Of a DNA stretch of 64,000 nt, positions 23,673-34,200 are shown piece after piece. The stretch lies in contig CM068384.1 of NCBI GenBank assembly GCA_034770075.1, forward strand, positions 95,134,720 through 95,198,719, given 5' to 3'. The translations under genes and the position numbers were made by a program. Source of the DNA: Aralia elata (taxonomy: Eukaryota > Streptophyta > Magnoliopsida > Apiales > Araliaceae). The notes beneath the pieces were generated by a model that saw only the letters and a list, made by a program, of their open reading frames with translations, did no database searches and had not been told where the DNA came from. Numbering within the stretch: the first letter of the stretch is position 1; each line of letters starts with the position of its first letter.

Positions 23673-23993
23673 ATGTCTTTTTTCAGGAACCCCTTCAAAA
23701 TTTTATGCATTCTTTCGATTTTTTTCATGGTAACTAGAAATTTACAAGGTGCAAATGCCACTAGGCCTTTAGATGAATATAGGCAATGGTTAGGGGAGTT
23801 ACAGGTTCCGCTGCTCGAGTCGCTCCCGAGAGGTCAGGTGCCACCGTCGTCCGGTTCTCCCTGCACTCACATCCCCAGCCCGGGCGGAAAATGCACCTTG
23901 GAAGAAATGAACTTTGCTGGCGGCCGTGTCGCTGTTCATTCTCCCCCAGCCTTTCCTAGAGATGCTGTCATAAATTTCGGAGCTGCTAATTGA
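23673..23993 (+). CDS. Small secreted proline-rich peptide precursor, 106 residues
   Basis: A single-exon frame with ATG at 23673 and TGA at 23991. The first 29 or so residues (MSFFRNPFKILCILSIFF..) have a short basic start and a hydrophobic core ending near QGANA, a convincing secretory signal. The mature part is about 77 residues with conserved-looking clusters: RPLDEYRQWL, SLPRGQVPPSSGSPCTHIP, GGKCTLEEMNFAGG and PPAFPRDAVINFG. It contains two cysteines and many prolines. The layout, signal peptide plus a PPSSGSPC-type motif, resembles small plant secreted proteins of unknown function that I recall from eudicots; I cannot name the family and no activity is assigned. GC content is higher than in the flanks, there is a TATA box upstream, and no lesion is present. 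It is the only intact-looking ordinary gene in the window and sits between mobile elements. Confidence 0.75.
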   Translation: MSFFRNPFKILCILSIFFMVTRNLQGANATRPLDEYRQWLGELQVPLLESLPRGQVPPSSGSPCTHIPSPGGKCTLEEMNFAGGRVAVHSPPAFPRDAVINFGAAN

Positions 23994-24274
23994 GCAAAGC
24001 AAGATCCAAGCTCTTGATCTTGTTTGCCAATTAATCACCATATCATCATTTACTTTATTAAATTCGTTACTTTTTAATTTCCGCCTCTTATAATTAAGGC
24101 CTTTTTCTCCTCATTAGGAGCAACTGGCCCTTAGAACAATAATGGTTATATTCAATGTAAATGTTGGAGCCAAAGGAAAAAACACACCATGTAATTGATA
24201 CACTTATCCAACCATTAAAAACAATTTATTATTTATAGATATTTATTGATATATCTGAGTATGCAAAACATATG
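23994..24274 (+). other. 3' flank of the secreted-peptide gene
   Basis: T-rich and A-rich runs and the phrase tattcaatgtaaatg near 24150 could serve as plant polyadenylation elements. No other feature is visible before the composite retroelement begins at 24275. Confidence 0.4.
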
Positions 24275-24793
24275 TGTTAACGCCAAATTTTGTACGCCTG
24301 ACGAAATCACCAAAACAGCAGGCCAAAATCGCGTTAACGGTTGATTGTATAGTTGTGAAATCAAACTCGCGAAAAACACTCGGATAAGCATACACACATC
24401 ATTGTAAGAGAGATAAAATATGAACACAAGAATTTACGTGGAAACCCAATTGGAAAAAAACCACGGAGAGAAGAGATCCACTATGAAATAATATCAAGAG
24501 TACAAATTGTGTATTTGTGTTGTATTTATAGATATCATGTCCACCCGAATCCAATTAGGTGTAGGAGACTTTTTTAGAATCACCTTATAACTGCAATTAA
24601 TGACTGATAGATTCTTTCTCAAATTAAATCTCCTTATCTCCCCCAAATAATGAAACACAATCTTATTTTAATAAAGACTCTCTCACTATTCGAACAGGCT
24701 GCCAAAATAAATATACGCGAGCTAACATTAGATCCAGACTATTAAACAAATTGGGCTACATCTTGGTCACGCCCAAATGATTACATCCCAACA
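24275..24793 (-). repeat. Left LTR of the composite element, reverse orientation
   Basis: Read on the minus strand it starts TGTTGGGATG, has a TATAAATACAA promoter-like box (plus-strand position about 24520-24532) and ends GGCGTTAACA. The inner border is followed by GAGTGGGGGCAA (minus strand, 24805-24794), a polypurine tract, showing that this is a 3' LTR of a minus-oriented element. Confidence 0.85.
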
Positions 24794-24964
24794 TTGCCCC
24801 CACTCTTTTTTTATAAAGGATTTATAATAGGAGAGTAATCAAAAGGTCCATAATACCCTCCAACTGCCAAGTTGGTAAAACTGCCAAACACCACCATAAC
24901 CTCTGACTGCCCTATCGATGAAACCGTCGAACCCTGCCATAACCTCCAAGTGCCGAACTGCAAG

Positions 24965-25410
24965 CTAAACATGCCTGAAGTGAATTACCCGAACTCCTAC
25001 GACATATAAGAGCCTTTCCATTTGATCATCCAACCGAGGAAGAAAAACTCTTCCGATTGATCGACTGCCGCCAACCTCTGCTCTACTTCTTTCAGCCTTT
25101 TTTGCGAGGGAGTCAGTCTCGTCCTTCCGGGGAGATGACTCAAGCCTGACCCTGTCCTCATTCGGAGAACCCAACCTCCACCTGTTACCTAACCTCCCTC
25201 TTTCCAAAGAATTATCCCTGGAGCGGCTCTAACGCCTGCCCCGGTCTGATATGCGGCTCATTGGCCTGCTACTGTCCTGCGAGCGGCTGTTATGCCTCCT
25301 GCGGATCGGAGAGCGGCTTCGTGGCCTGCTCATGTCCTGCGAGGGGCTTGGGTGCCTGTTGCGGATCGGGGAATGGCTCATCGGCCTGCTCCGGTCCTGC
25401 GAACGGCTTT
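24965..25410 (-). pseudogene. Gag N-terminal fragment with Ser/Arg repeats
   Basis: The minus-strand frame contains repeated units of about 20 residues of the type SRSQD.SRP.SRSPIR, then SRSRDNSLERGRLG and LAKKAERSRAEVGG. One in-frame TAG lies near 25230. Ser/Arg-rich N-termini are common in gag proteins of plant Tat-type gypsy elements, so I read this as the start of gag, cut off on both sides. It is oriented with the left LTR and ends shortly before that LTR's polypurine tract, so the rest of gag and all of pol of that element are deleted. Confidence 0.6.
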
Positions 25411-25703
25411 TATTAGATGAGGTGCGGGAGTCAGCTTTGATGAGGTTAGCGGTCTATCAGCAGAAGACGGCTCGACATTATAACAAGGGGGTCAAGTTAC
25501 GGAGATTTGAAGTCGGGGATTTGGTGCTTCGGGAGGTTGAGGCTTCTGTTCCTCAGGATTCAGGGAAGCTTATGCCGAACTGGGAGGGTCTTTATGAAGT
25601 TATTGGGGTTCCGAAGCCAGGGACTTACCGGCTTCGGATGATGGATGGAACAAAAATAAAGAATACTTGGCATGCTGGGAGACTTAGGCGTTTTTACCAA
25701 TAA
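25407..25703 (+). pseudogene. Integrase C-terminal fragment (Ty3/gypsy)
   Basis: The plus-strand frame from LLLDEVRESALMRLAVYQQ to TWHAGRLRRFYQ and a stop matches the C-terminal region of plant gypsy integrases: the KLRRFEVGDLVLREV motif, GKLMPNWEGLYEV and GTYRLRMMDGT..NTWHA. Zinc domain and catalytic DDE core are missing. It is in the same orientation as the right LTR and lies at the expected place before the antisense gene and 3' LTR, joined at about 25407 to the oppositely oriented gag piece. Confidence 0.9.
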
Positions 25704-26195
25704 GTTGTATAGGTTCCCAATTTATTCTTTATGTAATTTTAATTATTCATTAATGAAATAATAGTTTGCTTTCTCTGGCAAAAGTGAATTTTCATTGTAT
25801 TGTTGATTTGTACATTGGGAACATGGTCACAAAAGTATAAGTGAAAATTACAATGATTGTTAAGGGGGAGGGTTGTCTTCAGCTTCGGGTTCGTCGTCTG
25901 AGGAGTCTAAAATTGAAGGGTTTAGTCCAGTGACGAGCAGTTTGGCTTTATCTTTTTGTCGGGCGTTTGTATACCCATTGTCGTACTACTTTAAGACTTC
26001 TTCAGTCAGTTCGGGGGATCGACGATATTCGGAAATCAGCTCTCGTTTGGTTTCTTCAGTTAGTGGCGGACCTTGAGCCTTCAGTCCATTTAGTTCCTTT
26101 AACGTTTCGGCTAGTTAGAAGTGGACTGCTTTAAGCCGGTTCTGCAGGCTTATGATTGATTTTTTCATTGCGTTTATTCTGTTTTTATCTTCGGT

Positions 26196-28438
26196 TCATT
26201 TGGACAGGAGCTCTTCGCGCTTTTCGGCCACTTCGGAGAGCTGCCACTTTATTTTCTTCAATTCTTTTTCTAGTTCCTCGCAGCGGTAGGTGTTGTTGGC
26301 GTGAAGGCTTTGCTCTTTTTCGAGGCCTGATTTTATGACTTCCAGGCATTGTTGGAGTTCGGCGTTTTCTGCTTTCAGTTTTTCTTCCATGTTTTTCATT
26401 TTGTCCAGATGCTGATGGGTTCGGGCAAGGACATCGTTTGCCTGCCGATTCAAAGATTGGTTAGTTTGGTATGCAATGTGAAAGCAAAAATAAAGAAAGT
26501 CTGGGGGGCAAGATCACTTACTCGGCCCATGTGCATCGAGTTGGTATAGATTAGTTCTTCGGTTGTGATGTCCTCGAATCTACCATCATCTTTGTGAAGG
26601 TTGAAGTATTGGAAGAGCTCCAAGGGGTAGTCTTTGGGGTCTTCGGGCCACAATGACATTATGGATCGAGTTTCCCGGATTTCCCGTACTTCGTCGGTTA
26701 AGGATGGCGACTCGGCTGAAGGGTTGTTGGTTGTTTGTTATGGAGGTTGGGGGTTTGGGTGAGTTTCGGTATGTGGTTTCTTTGTAGGAGGTGCAGAAGA
26801 AGATTCGGCTCGCTCTTTGCATTTTTGTAAGGGGGCTTCAGGGTCGGTGGATTCTAAGGGTTCAGTGGTGTTGGGTTGAATGATGTTTAGTTCGGGTGAT
26901 TGGGTAGGTTTGGGAGGTGGATGTTGGGATGGTTTTTTAGTATGTGCCTTCACTAGCCTTCGCTTCTTTTTGAATAAGGCGTCTTTTTCAGCCGGTGTCA
27001 TTTCAAGGGGGCTTTTCTCAGTAAGGTTAGGTATGGGGTTGATGGGGGTAGGTCGGCTTCGGGTATTGAAGTTGAAGGTGGAGCCATGGTAGTGATTGGC
27101 TCAGCTAGAATAGGATCCTTCAATGGTTGGGTAGGGGAATGGTCAGTTTTTTCGGTGGGTTGTGGGCCATCTTCAGGTTGTTTCTTGGGTGAAGTTGTTT
27201 GAGCGGTATTCATGTGGGTTTTCGGCTTGATAAGAGAAACTGCAAATAAAGGACGATTATGCAAGAACTATTATAGTTTGGTATGATAAATTAATAAATC
27301 AAATTCGGCTTACGTTTGTGGTCGAATAACCATGCTTGGTTGCTTAGGAGGTCCATGCTCCATTCTTCTTCAGGCATTTTGCTTATAAGGCGCATCAGTT
27401 CTTCGACTCGACTTCGGAGAAATTTGTCCAGGATGACGTTGGGTCGGGAGGCTTCGGCCTAGTCCGGAATTTTGGGGATTTCAGGACCCTTGACGTAGAT
27501 CCAGTGAGAGTGCCAGCCCTTGTTGCTAGTGGTGGTTTTCATCAAGGAGCGCTTCTGGGCGGCCTTGTTTGGTTGTTTGTTAATTTGGCGAAATCCTACT
27601 TCTCTGGATCGGCCTAAGGTGAACAGGGTGAAGAAGAAGTCCATGGAGGGGTCCACACCGCATTCTTGGCAAAAGGTGATGAAGCATATTAGGTGGATGA
27701 AGGAGTTCGGGATCAATTGGGGGAGTCCGAACCCCACAAAATTGAGGAATGAAAGGATAAAGGGATGAAGAGGGAATCTGACTCCGTACCTTAGGGCGTA
27801 AAGAGAGACGGCGGTCCAGCCGTTGGGTCGTTAATACATTTTCTCATCTAAGTTGTGAGATCGGAGGTCGTGAGTGAGGGGAATAAGGTACTTTTGGCGG
27901 ATGTGGGTTAGGTTTTCTTTGGTAATGGAGGATTTGGTATTGATGTGGATGTAGGCCTTTTCGGATGAATATTCTGCTAGCATCTTCAATGTATTCTTTT
28001 CAGTTTCGGTACGGATAGGCGATGGGGTGGCTGATGAGGAGGCGCTGGGAGGAGTGTTGTCCGTGGTTGGAGGATGAGGTGGGTCGGTGTTTATGGGATT
28101 GGGAGTGTTGGCTGGTGAGATAGAGGTGGGTGCTTGAGTGGAGGTATTGTGGGGGTTTGTTGTGAAAGAGGAAGGGGAGTTGGTGACGGTGGTAGGAGGA
28201 ATTGGAGGATCAATGTTTGTGGGGTTAGGGTAAATTACAGGGGAGGCGGTGACGGGTGTTTGAGCGGATAAAGGGTTAGGTTCTTCTGTGGAGATGGAGA
28301 CGGGATTGTTGACGGTGCTGGGGGGGGCTTGCCATTGATTGAACGGGGAAAATTCTCCGCCGGAGAGAGTAGCAGGAGCAGTGTTGTGAGAGACAGAGAG
28401 AGGGTTTTACAGTTTGAAATGGAGCTTGGCGTTCTCAC
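26196..28438 (-). pseudogene. Antisense gene of the gypsy element with PF04195-type domain
   Basis: Lies on the minus strand between the integrase fragment and the right 3' LTR. From right to left it encodes a proline/serine-rich N-terminus, then RFPLHPFILSFLN, LPQLIPNSFIHLICF, QECGVDPSMDFFFTLFTLG, matching the 'putative gypsy type transposon' domain (PF04195, Transposase_28), and finally acidic and coiled-coil segments (KMKNMEEKLKAENAELQQ) at 26200-26450. A donor (GTAAGC near 27313) and acceptor (TTTGCAG near 27243) indicate at least one intron. In-frame stops near 27830 and 27459 and frame changes show decay. Antisense genes at this position are known for Tat-lineage elements such as Grande and Retand. 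Its function is unknown; the coiled coil suggests self-association or partner binding. Confidence 0.7.
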
Positions 28439-28670
28439 GGTTGATTTTGGGGGAATGGGGGTTTTTGGAGTTAATTGACTTTTGGGGTTCCGCGCATTTT
28501 CCTAGAAGCGGCGTAATAAGTGGGTTGTGTGATAGTGGTGGGTACTGGTGGTACGTGTTGGCTAATTTACCGAAGGTTTGGGCCTTGGGTTCTCAGGCTT
28601 AAGTCATTGGGCTTGTGATGATCGAATTCTTCCATTAAGTGTTCCATTTAAATGAAAGACTGGGGGGTAA

Positions 28671-29166
28671 TGTTGGGTTGTGGCCGTGTGGGCCTTGTGA
28701 ATGGATTGGGCCATGGCTTGCATGGGGTGGTTTTTATTTGTGGAGATTTATTTTGGGCAATATGTGGACTCTAAGGAATCTAAGATTCCTAATTAAATTT
28801 GAATTCCAGTTCCCAAGGAAAGAGTCAGGATTTATCCGACTTCTCATTTTTAAGGAGATTGTGTTTTATCCAATCATAGGTAATTATCATGATTAGGAGT
28901 CCAATTGCAGCGGGGAAGTAGGGCGTTAAAGGTGGTGTGATTGTTTATAAATACAAGGCTAAACCCTAAATCTAAAGGTAATGATTTTTTGCTCACTAAA
29001 GTGCTAAACCTCCATTGTTTTCACCTTGAACGGCATGTACTTATTCTCACACCGGAGCTATCCTCCGGCGGCGAAAGCCGTCAGCTCTCTGAGTGTGGTT
29101 TGTTTTTTCTGCAGGATTTAGCGCATATTTGGTGATTGGACGCGTGGCAAAATCTTAGCGTTAACA
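28671..29166 (+). repeat. Right LTR of the composite element, forward orientation
   Basis: Starts TGTTGGGTTG after the polypurine tract GACTGGGGGGTAA (28658-28670) and ends GCGTTAACA. It contains a TTTATAAATACA promoter-like box near 28944-28955 followed by an AAACCCTAAA telo-box-like motif. It is a 3' LTR of a plus-oriented element. Confidence 0.85.
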
Positions 29167-29510
29167 ATATGAATTCAAAATCTCATTTTCCCAGTTGATT
29201 TGTGTAGGTAAGGAAATTACACCTTGCTAGGGTTAGGGTTTCGTGGTTGCTGGAGAGGAGAGAAATCCACGAAGAGTACGGAATTGATTGATTGATTGAA
29301 GAGGGGAGAAGAACAGGTGAGCGATTACTTCAATGACACGTGGCAGAACTCCTAGAATCCGGAAACCGGGTTAGGGTAGCAGGGATTCTAAGAGCCTTCT
29401 AGAGTCTTCGAGTTGAGAGAGAGAGTTTCAAGTGCTTAGAGCTTCCAAGAGTTTGAGTGTAATATCTTGAGAGCGATCCCCTTTTCTTAGAATAGAGGGG
29501 CTATTTATAG

Positions 29511-29519
29511 AGTTTTCCT
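29511..29519 (-). promoter_or_regulatory. LTR TATA box of Tat-1
   Basis: TATAAATAG on the minus strand, embedded in CTCTATAAATAGCCCC; the same box occurs in the 5' LTR at 42668-42676, where it would start the genomic RNA. Transcription would begin about 30 bases further toward lower coordinates. Confidence 0.75.
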
Positions 29520-29752
29520 GGGAAATAGTCACATGCGAGGCACATGTTTTAAGGAAAATTCCCGAAATACCCTTTAATTATGTTTTAAAGGAGAAATTCC
29601 AGAAATGCCCTTTAATCATCAAAGTAATGCCCAAATTGCCCTGTTCTTCTAGCCACCAATCCAATCCCTCAATCAATTCCCAAAATGGGTCGCATCCACG
29701 AGTCTTTTGCCTTGGAACACGTGGAGACTTCCCCGGGTCTAGTACATTTAAT

Positions 29753-29850
29753 TAGGTCACATAAACCCTAATTTGTACATTTAATTAGGTTTTTTGTAAA
29801 CCCTAATTTATACATTTAATTCAATTAGGTCATGTGAACCCTAATATGCA
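29753..29850. repeat. Telo-box repeat block in the LTR U3
   Basis: Three to four imperfect units of the form acatttaattaggt..aaaccctaatttg, each with AAACCCTAA or AACCCTAA, the plant telo-box core. The block is also in the 5' LTR (about 42908-43012) and in the Tat-2 LTR (about 47830-47962), where an extra unit accounts for most of the greater LTR length. Confidence 0.85.
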
Positions 29851-29862
29851 CTTGGGCCCACA

Positions 29863-29874
29863 TTTGCCCCCTGC
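29863..29874 (-). other. Polypurine tract of Tat-1
   Basis: Minus-strand GCAGGGGGCAAA directly abuts the TG start of the 3' LTR. It serves as primer for second-strand synthesis in LTR retrotransposons. Confidence 0.85.
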
Positions 29875-30167
29875 GCGAGAGTCACGATTCCTTGAGAGAC
29901 GCTCGTGCAAAATACTCCAAGTTTTCGAATGATTTTGTGTGACTCCCCTTGTTCAAGTCTCCTTGAACCTCTTGGTAGATCATCTGAAAGCTTCCTCATT
30001 TTTGTCTAATATTTATTTCCTTATTTTCTGAGAATTAAAACAAGGAAGATCATCAGATATCACGAAATAAAATCCAATAATCAAATCTTAATTTAGTATT
30101 TGGAAACAAAATATTCCTTTAAAATTTTGTAAAGCAAGATCTTTTTTCCTTAGGAAAACCAAATACT

Positions 30168-30202
<35 letters not shown>

Positions 30203-30417
30203 AATTTCGAAAATTGTCTATTGATAGGAATAAAATATCAGATATCAAATATATATATATTTCGAAAATCCCTTAAAATACCAATTTTAAACAAATTTCG
30301 AAAATATAGGTGTTTATTTAAAAAATAAACTCAAGGAGACTTATCTTTATATTGCAAAATCTTCCGCAAGAGGAAAATAAAGATTGCTTCCTTTGCTATT
30401 GCAAGCTTGCGGTTTGA
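29875..30417. other. Tat-1 spacer between polypurine tract and PMD gene
   Basis: AT-rich DNA with a (TA)n run at about 30171-30200 and repeated gatcatc..agatatc phrases. No coding exon is visible. It probably includes the promoter of the plus-strand PMD gene. Confidence 0.5.
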
Positions 30418-30541
30418 ATATATATATATCTCCCAAGTCACTTAGGCTTTTTCTTTCATCATGCAAATTTTTTCTCTCCTCATTCAAGTCTGAAGATCAC
30501 CAAGAAGTCGTCAAGCCAACAGTCTTCAGCTTGGGAACGAG
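30418..30541 (+). promoter_or_regulatory. Putative TATA region and leader exon of the PMD gene
   Basis: A TATATATATATC run at 30418-30431 precedes a less AT-rich block ending in ACGAG and a GTAAAA donor at 30542. The block is conserved in Tat-2 (about 48614-48749). The matching acceptor (TTTTCAG at 31215-31221) opens the short exon with the ATG. Promoter assignment is inferred from position and conservation. Confidence 0.45.
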
Positions 30542-30825
30542 GTAAAAAAAACAATTTCTTCTTCTCTTTCTTTCAATTTGTTCAGTTTATTTGAGTACTT
30601 TCTGCCGAACTTTTTCTTGACTTGCTTCTCCTACGTTTCTTCTCAGGTTATTGTAGCTTTTCTTTTGTCTTCCGAGCCCCGTTACTTGGATTATATCTCG
30701 GTAGAGTTCCCTCGGATAATAAAAAAAAACACAATATTTATTGACAAAGAAGCATTCATTCCGAAAAAATTAATCTGTGGGGCACCAGAATTTTCAAGGT
30801 ACACAAAATATAGTTTTTTTTTTCT

Positions 30826-30926
30826 AGGGGGCCGAACCCTAGGGTGGCCGAACCCTAGGGGATTTTTTTTTGGGTGACCGAACCCTAGGGTAGCCGAACC
30901 CTAGGTGGGCCGAACCCTAGGGGAGC
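30826..30926. repeat. CCGAACCCTAGGG minisatellite in PMD gene intron 1
   Basis: Five to six tandem or spaced copies of GCCGAACCCTAGGG. The Tat-2 counterpart at 49078-49250 has a different copy number and arrangement. The core AACCCTA is telomere-like. The array lies inside the leader intron of the antisense gene. Confidence 0.85.
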
Positions 30927-31221
30927 GAATTCTATGAGAAAATGTACCAAAATTTAAGCATTGGGAATCGTGATCGCTGTTTTGACCATAACTTTTGTTC
31001 CGTTTGGAGTCTCGGGGCCCATAATATATCAAAACGACCGTATCGACGAGATCTTCAAAAGTCATCGCCAACGTCTATGACACATACCAAAATAATCTGA
31101 AAAATGGCTCCGAAGGATGTATTTTGGTTGTCCGAAGTTTTTTGGAAAAATTTCAAATCTTGTTTTTCTTTCATAATTGTGATTTTGATCCTTCCCTGAC
31201 TTCATTTTTTCTTATTTTCAG

Positions 31222-34200
31222 GTATTCTTAAGTGAAAAGCTCAAATTCTCCCCTTGTCATGGTAAGCCCACTCAAGTTCATATGCTTTATTTGACATCCT
31301 TAGTATCCTCATGTGGAGTCTTTCTTACTTGCAGGCCTCGTCTACCGGATGTTCTGAAGACTTGAAGACTTCCAGGGTAATTCCCTTCGTCAATGATTGG
31401 GGAAAGGCTCCCTTCTTTGGGCCTTTTGACACTTTTTGGGAGCATATCCGGACTTATGATCGCACAACGTTTCCTGCACCAGAGAAAGAAGGTCTGTTTC
31501 TTTATGTCGCGGCTTGCGGAGGTTGGGACGACTTCCCCCATTCCGGTCGCATTCCCAGCATGTGCATAGAGAAACAAGAATACCCTTTCAGTCCCTTTTT
31601 CTTCTTGTCTGACTCATCTAGCCGTCTTCAAGGATGGCAACATTGGACTGACGAGATCCTCAGAAATGTTGAGTATAAGGCTATACTAAAGAGCGCGGGC
31701 ATATATCGCTGCATTCAGCTATGTAGGGATCTACGTATTCAGCAGGATCATGACGCTCTTACTGTGTTGATTTCCCGCTGGTGTTCCTCTTCATGCACAT
31801 TTGTTACTGCTTGGGGGGAATTCACTCCTACACTAGAGGATGTCTACGCCATCTACCAGTAAGCCTTTCCTTTTGTTTCTTTCATTCGTTCCTATTTTTC
31901 CCTTTCTTTTCCAAATTATGTGCTTATGTTGAGTTATATTTTGTAGCCTCCCTGCTGTCGCTTCGGCTTCTTGTGACCCATCTAATATGTCTGCTAGAGA
32001 TGTTGAGTGTGTTGCCTACTTGATGGAGGCTTTCAAGCAGTCTTCCCATTATGTCTCACGATTCAAAGGTGACACACTCCTTCCAGATTTCGAGACCACT
32101 AGCCGACAAAAGACTTCATGGTTATATTGGGTGCGCTACTTCTTTCGGGATTACAAAACTAACCAGTGGGATAGTTCGACTTATGACCAATCCGTCCTCG
32201 CTTTTCGCAAGGAGCCTTATCCTTTTCCTTTGGCAGCCTATCTGGCTATGTGGTTGTCTCGTTTTCTCTTTCCCGGGTCTCCTGTTGACGGTCCCTCAGT
32301 TCGTATGTTTAGTTTAGCAGCTCTGCTATCTCGGTGTTTGGAGATTCCTCTTGCTTCCCTCTTTCTGGGAACCCTATATCGCCGTTTAGATGAGGTGGCC
32401 TTCGCCTTGAGAGAATCTGTTGGAAGGTATTCGTTTTCATGCTTTCATTAACTGTCTTTCGCACTGCACTTTTCTCTTCTTTTCTTGAATTATCAACCTT
32501 CCCTTTTCATTTACTCAGGTACGACGTGAATTGCTTCATTCCAGGCTCCTTCCTTCAGCTTTTCCTATTCGAGCGTTTCAAAGGTTATTCTTCTTTTGAA
32601 CATCTTTCTAAGAGGAAGAAGAAGTCTTCAGACCCTTTTTTATTACCCTACATCGACCCTCGGACAGCCCGTTGGATTGATTATCGCTTTAGCTCAGACT
32701 TACGGCTTTTCATTGATGATTTTTCATGATTCACCGCTCGTCCTTACACTATTGTTTCGGAAAACAATGGTCACCTTCCTCACTTCTATAGGCGTGAGTC
32801 TCACTCTTATCTAAATACCAACGGGCTGAGCGGTTCTTCATTGTCCTGGTTCGTCTTCCTTCGGGCTGCGGAGCTTCAATATTTTATTGAGGATAATGAT
32901 TTCGGTACCGTACTTTATAATCCTCATAGGGTGATGAGGCAGTTTGGATTTGACCAGGAGCGTCCCTTTGGCCGTACTTGCAAGGAGACTTATGAGACTG
33001 CTCTCCTCAATTTCGTGTCCACCTCTCCTTCTTTTGCATGGGCCTTTCCAGAACCCCCAGGTGCTCCTCACAAATCCTTTCCCATGGCTTTTATCATACC
33101 ACCTGCTACTCGGAGTGGACGCTATACTACTGGTGAACGCAACTACTGGCAAATCAACCTTAAGAGATGGGAGGACAACACACTGATGTGCTCTAGACCA
33201 GCTTCTACTCCCAAACGTCTTCAATGGGTTAAGATGTTATGTTCTCCTAAGCCCAATGTTCGTTTGGAACGATGGCCAGCCAGTTGTCGCCTTGTTGAGC
33301 GTGAGGCCTTGAGGCCTAAGTCTTCTCCTCCTCAGTCAGCAGGTATTCATTCTCAAAGTAAGCCAACTATCCTTCCCGTACAGGCCCCTACTACCTCCAG
33401 GAACCTTCCACCACGGGCCTTATCTCAGTTACCTTTGTCTCGGATGCCTCCTCCAGTTCCTCCCCAGGGATCGTCTGATGCCGGGGAAATGAGGATTACT
33501 CATTCCAGAACAAGAACATCTACCCCAATGGATTCGGAGGTGGCTCCTCCTATGACTTCTACCGTGTCCCCGGTTAGTCGTCCTGACATCAGGCTTCGCT
33601 TAAGGCCATTAGCAAAACGCCCTCCTGAGGATGCTAGTCCTACTGTGCCGGTAGCCAAGGATCCGGTCAACAAACGCCGTAGAAATTTGGTCTGTATTTA
33701 TACATTTTGTAGTATCTTCATTTTTGTCTGTTACTATCCATATAATTGCTTTCATGATCCCTTTAATCATTATGTCCACCGTCTTTAGATTGGCGATGCT
33801 GATGAAGAGGATGAGGATGTTCCTGTTGAGTTTATGCCTATTACTACAAATGGGGCATCCACGGCGGCTTCTACGAGTTGTGACCCTCCCCAACCTATCA
33901 GTGTTGAGTCATCTTCATCCCATGAAGCTTGTGTCAGTCTTGATGCTAAAGACACTTTATCTGATGTGAGTTCGAGCCTTGCTTTGGATGATGCAATAAT
34001 TTCCTCGAACCCTCCTCCAGCGTCTCCACATGATAGGTCTAAGGAGACCGATGAGACTCCTGCTTCCGCGAGGGAGGATCCTTCTGAGACTATTGCTGAT
34101 GTGTATCCTCCCCAGAAGGAGTCTACCGAGTTGTTGAGTTCTCGGGAGGGTATTGTTGACAACATTTTGGGTGGGTTGAGCGACATTCCGCCTTCTATGG

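Larger units (their letters stand above)
24275..29166. mobile_element. Composite Ty3/gypsy (Tat-type) element with inverted LTRs
   Basis: Outer ends are TGTTAACGCC at 24275 and GCGTTAACA ending at 29166, flanked by a perfect 5 bp duplication ATATG (24270-24274 and 29167-29171). The left LTR is in reverse orientation, with its polypurine tract just inside it, and the right LTR is in forward orientation, also with its polypurine tract inside. Both outward ends are therefore U5 (3') ends. The internal DNA is a gag piece (minus strand), an integrase C-terminus (plus strand) and an antisense PF04195-type gene (minus strand). The two LTRs share layout and terminal sequence but differ in much of their length, so they come from related but distinct families or old subfamilies. 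Confidence 0.85.
29203..29862 (-). repeat. 3' LTR of Tat-1 (left side)
   Basis: On the minus strand it runs TGTGGGCCC to CCTACA. A TATAAATAG box lies at plus-strand 29511-29519 (minus orientation). The U3 start (plus-strand 29750-29850) holds repeated units with CCCTAAT / telo-box motifs. The inner border is followed by the polypurine tract. Confidence 0.95.

Noticed and set aside
26880..27092. Gly/Val-rich plus-strand frames in 26156-27768
   Set aside because: They mirror the proline-rich antisense gene; the minus-strand reading has the PF04195-type motifs.
30171..30200. TA-rich runs as promoters
   Set aside because: Pure (TA)n microsatellites occur in many places in the window; only those followed by conserved leader-like blocks were considered.
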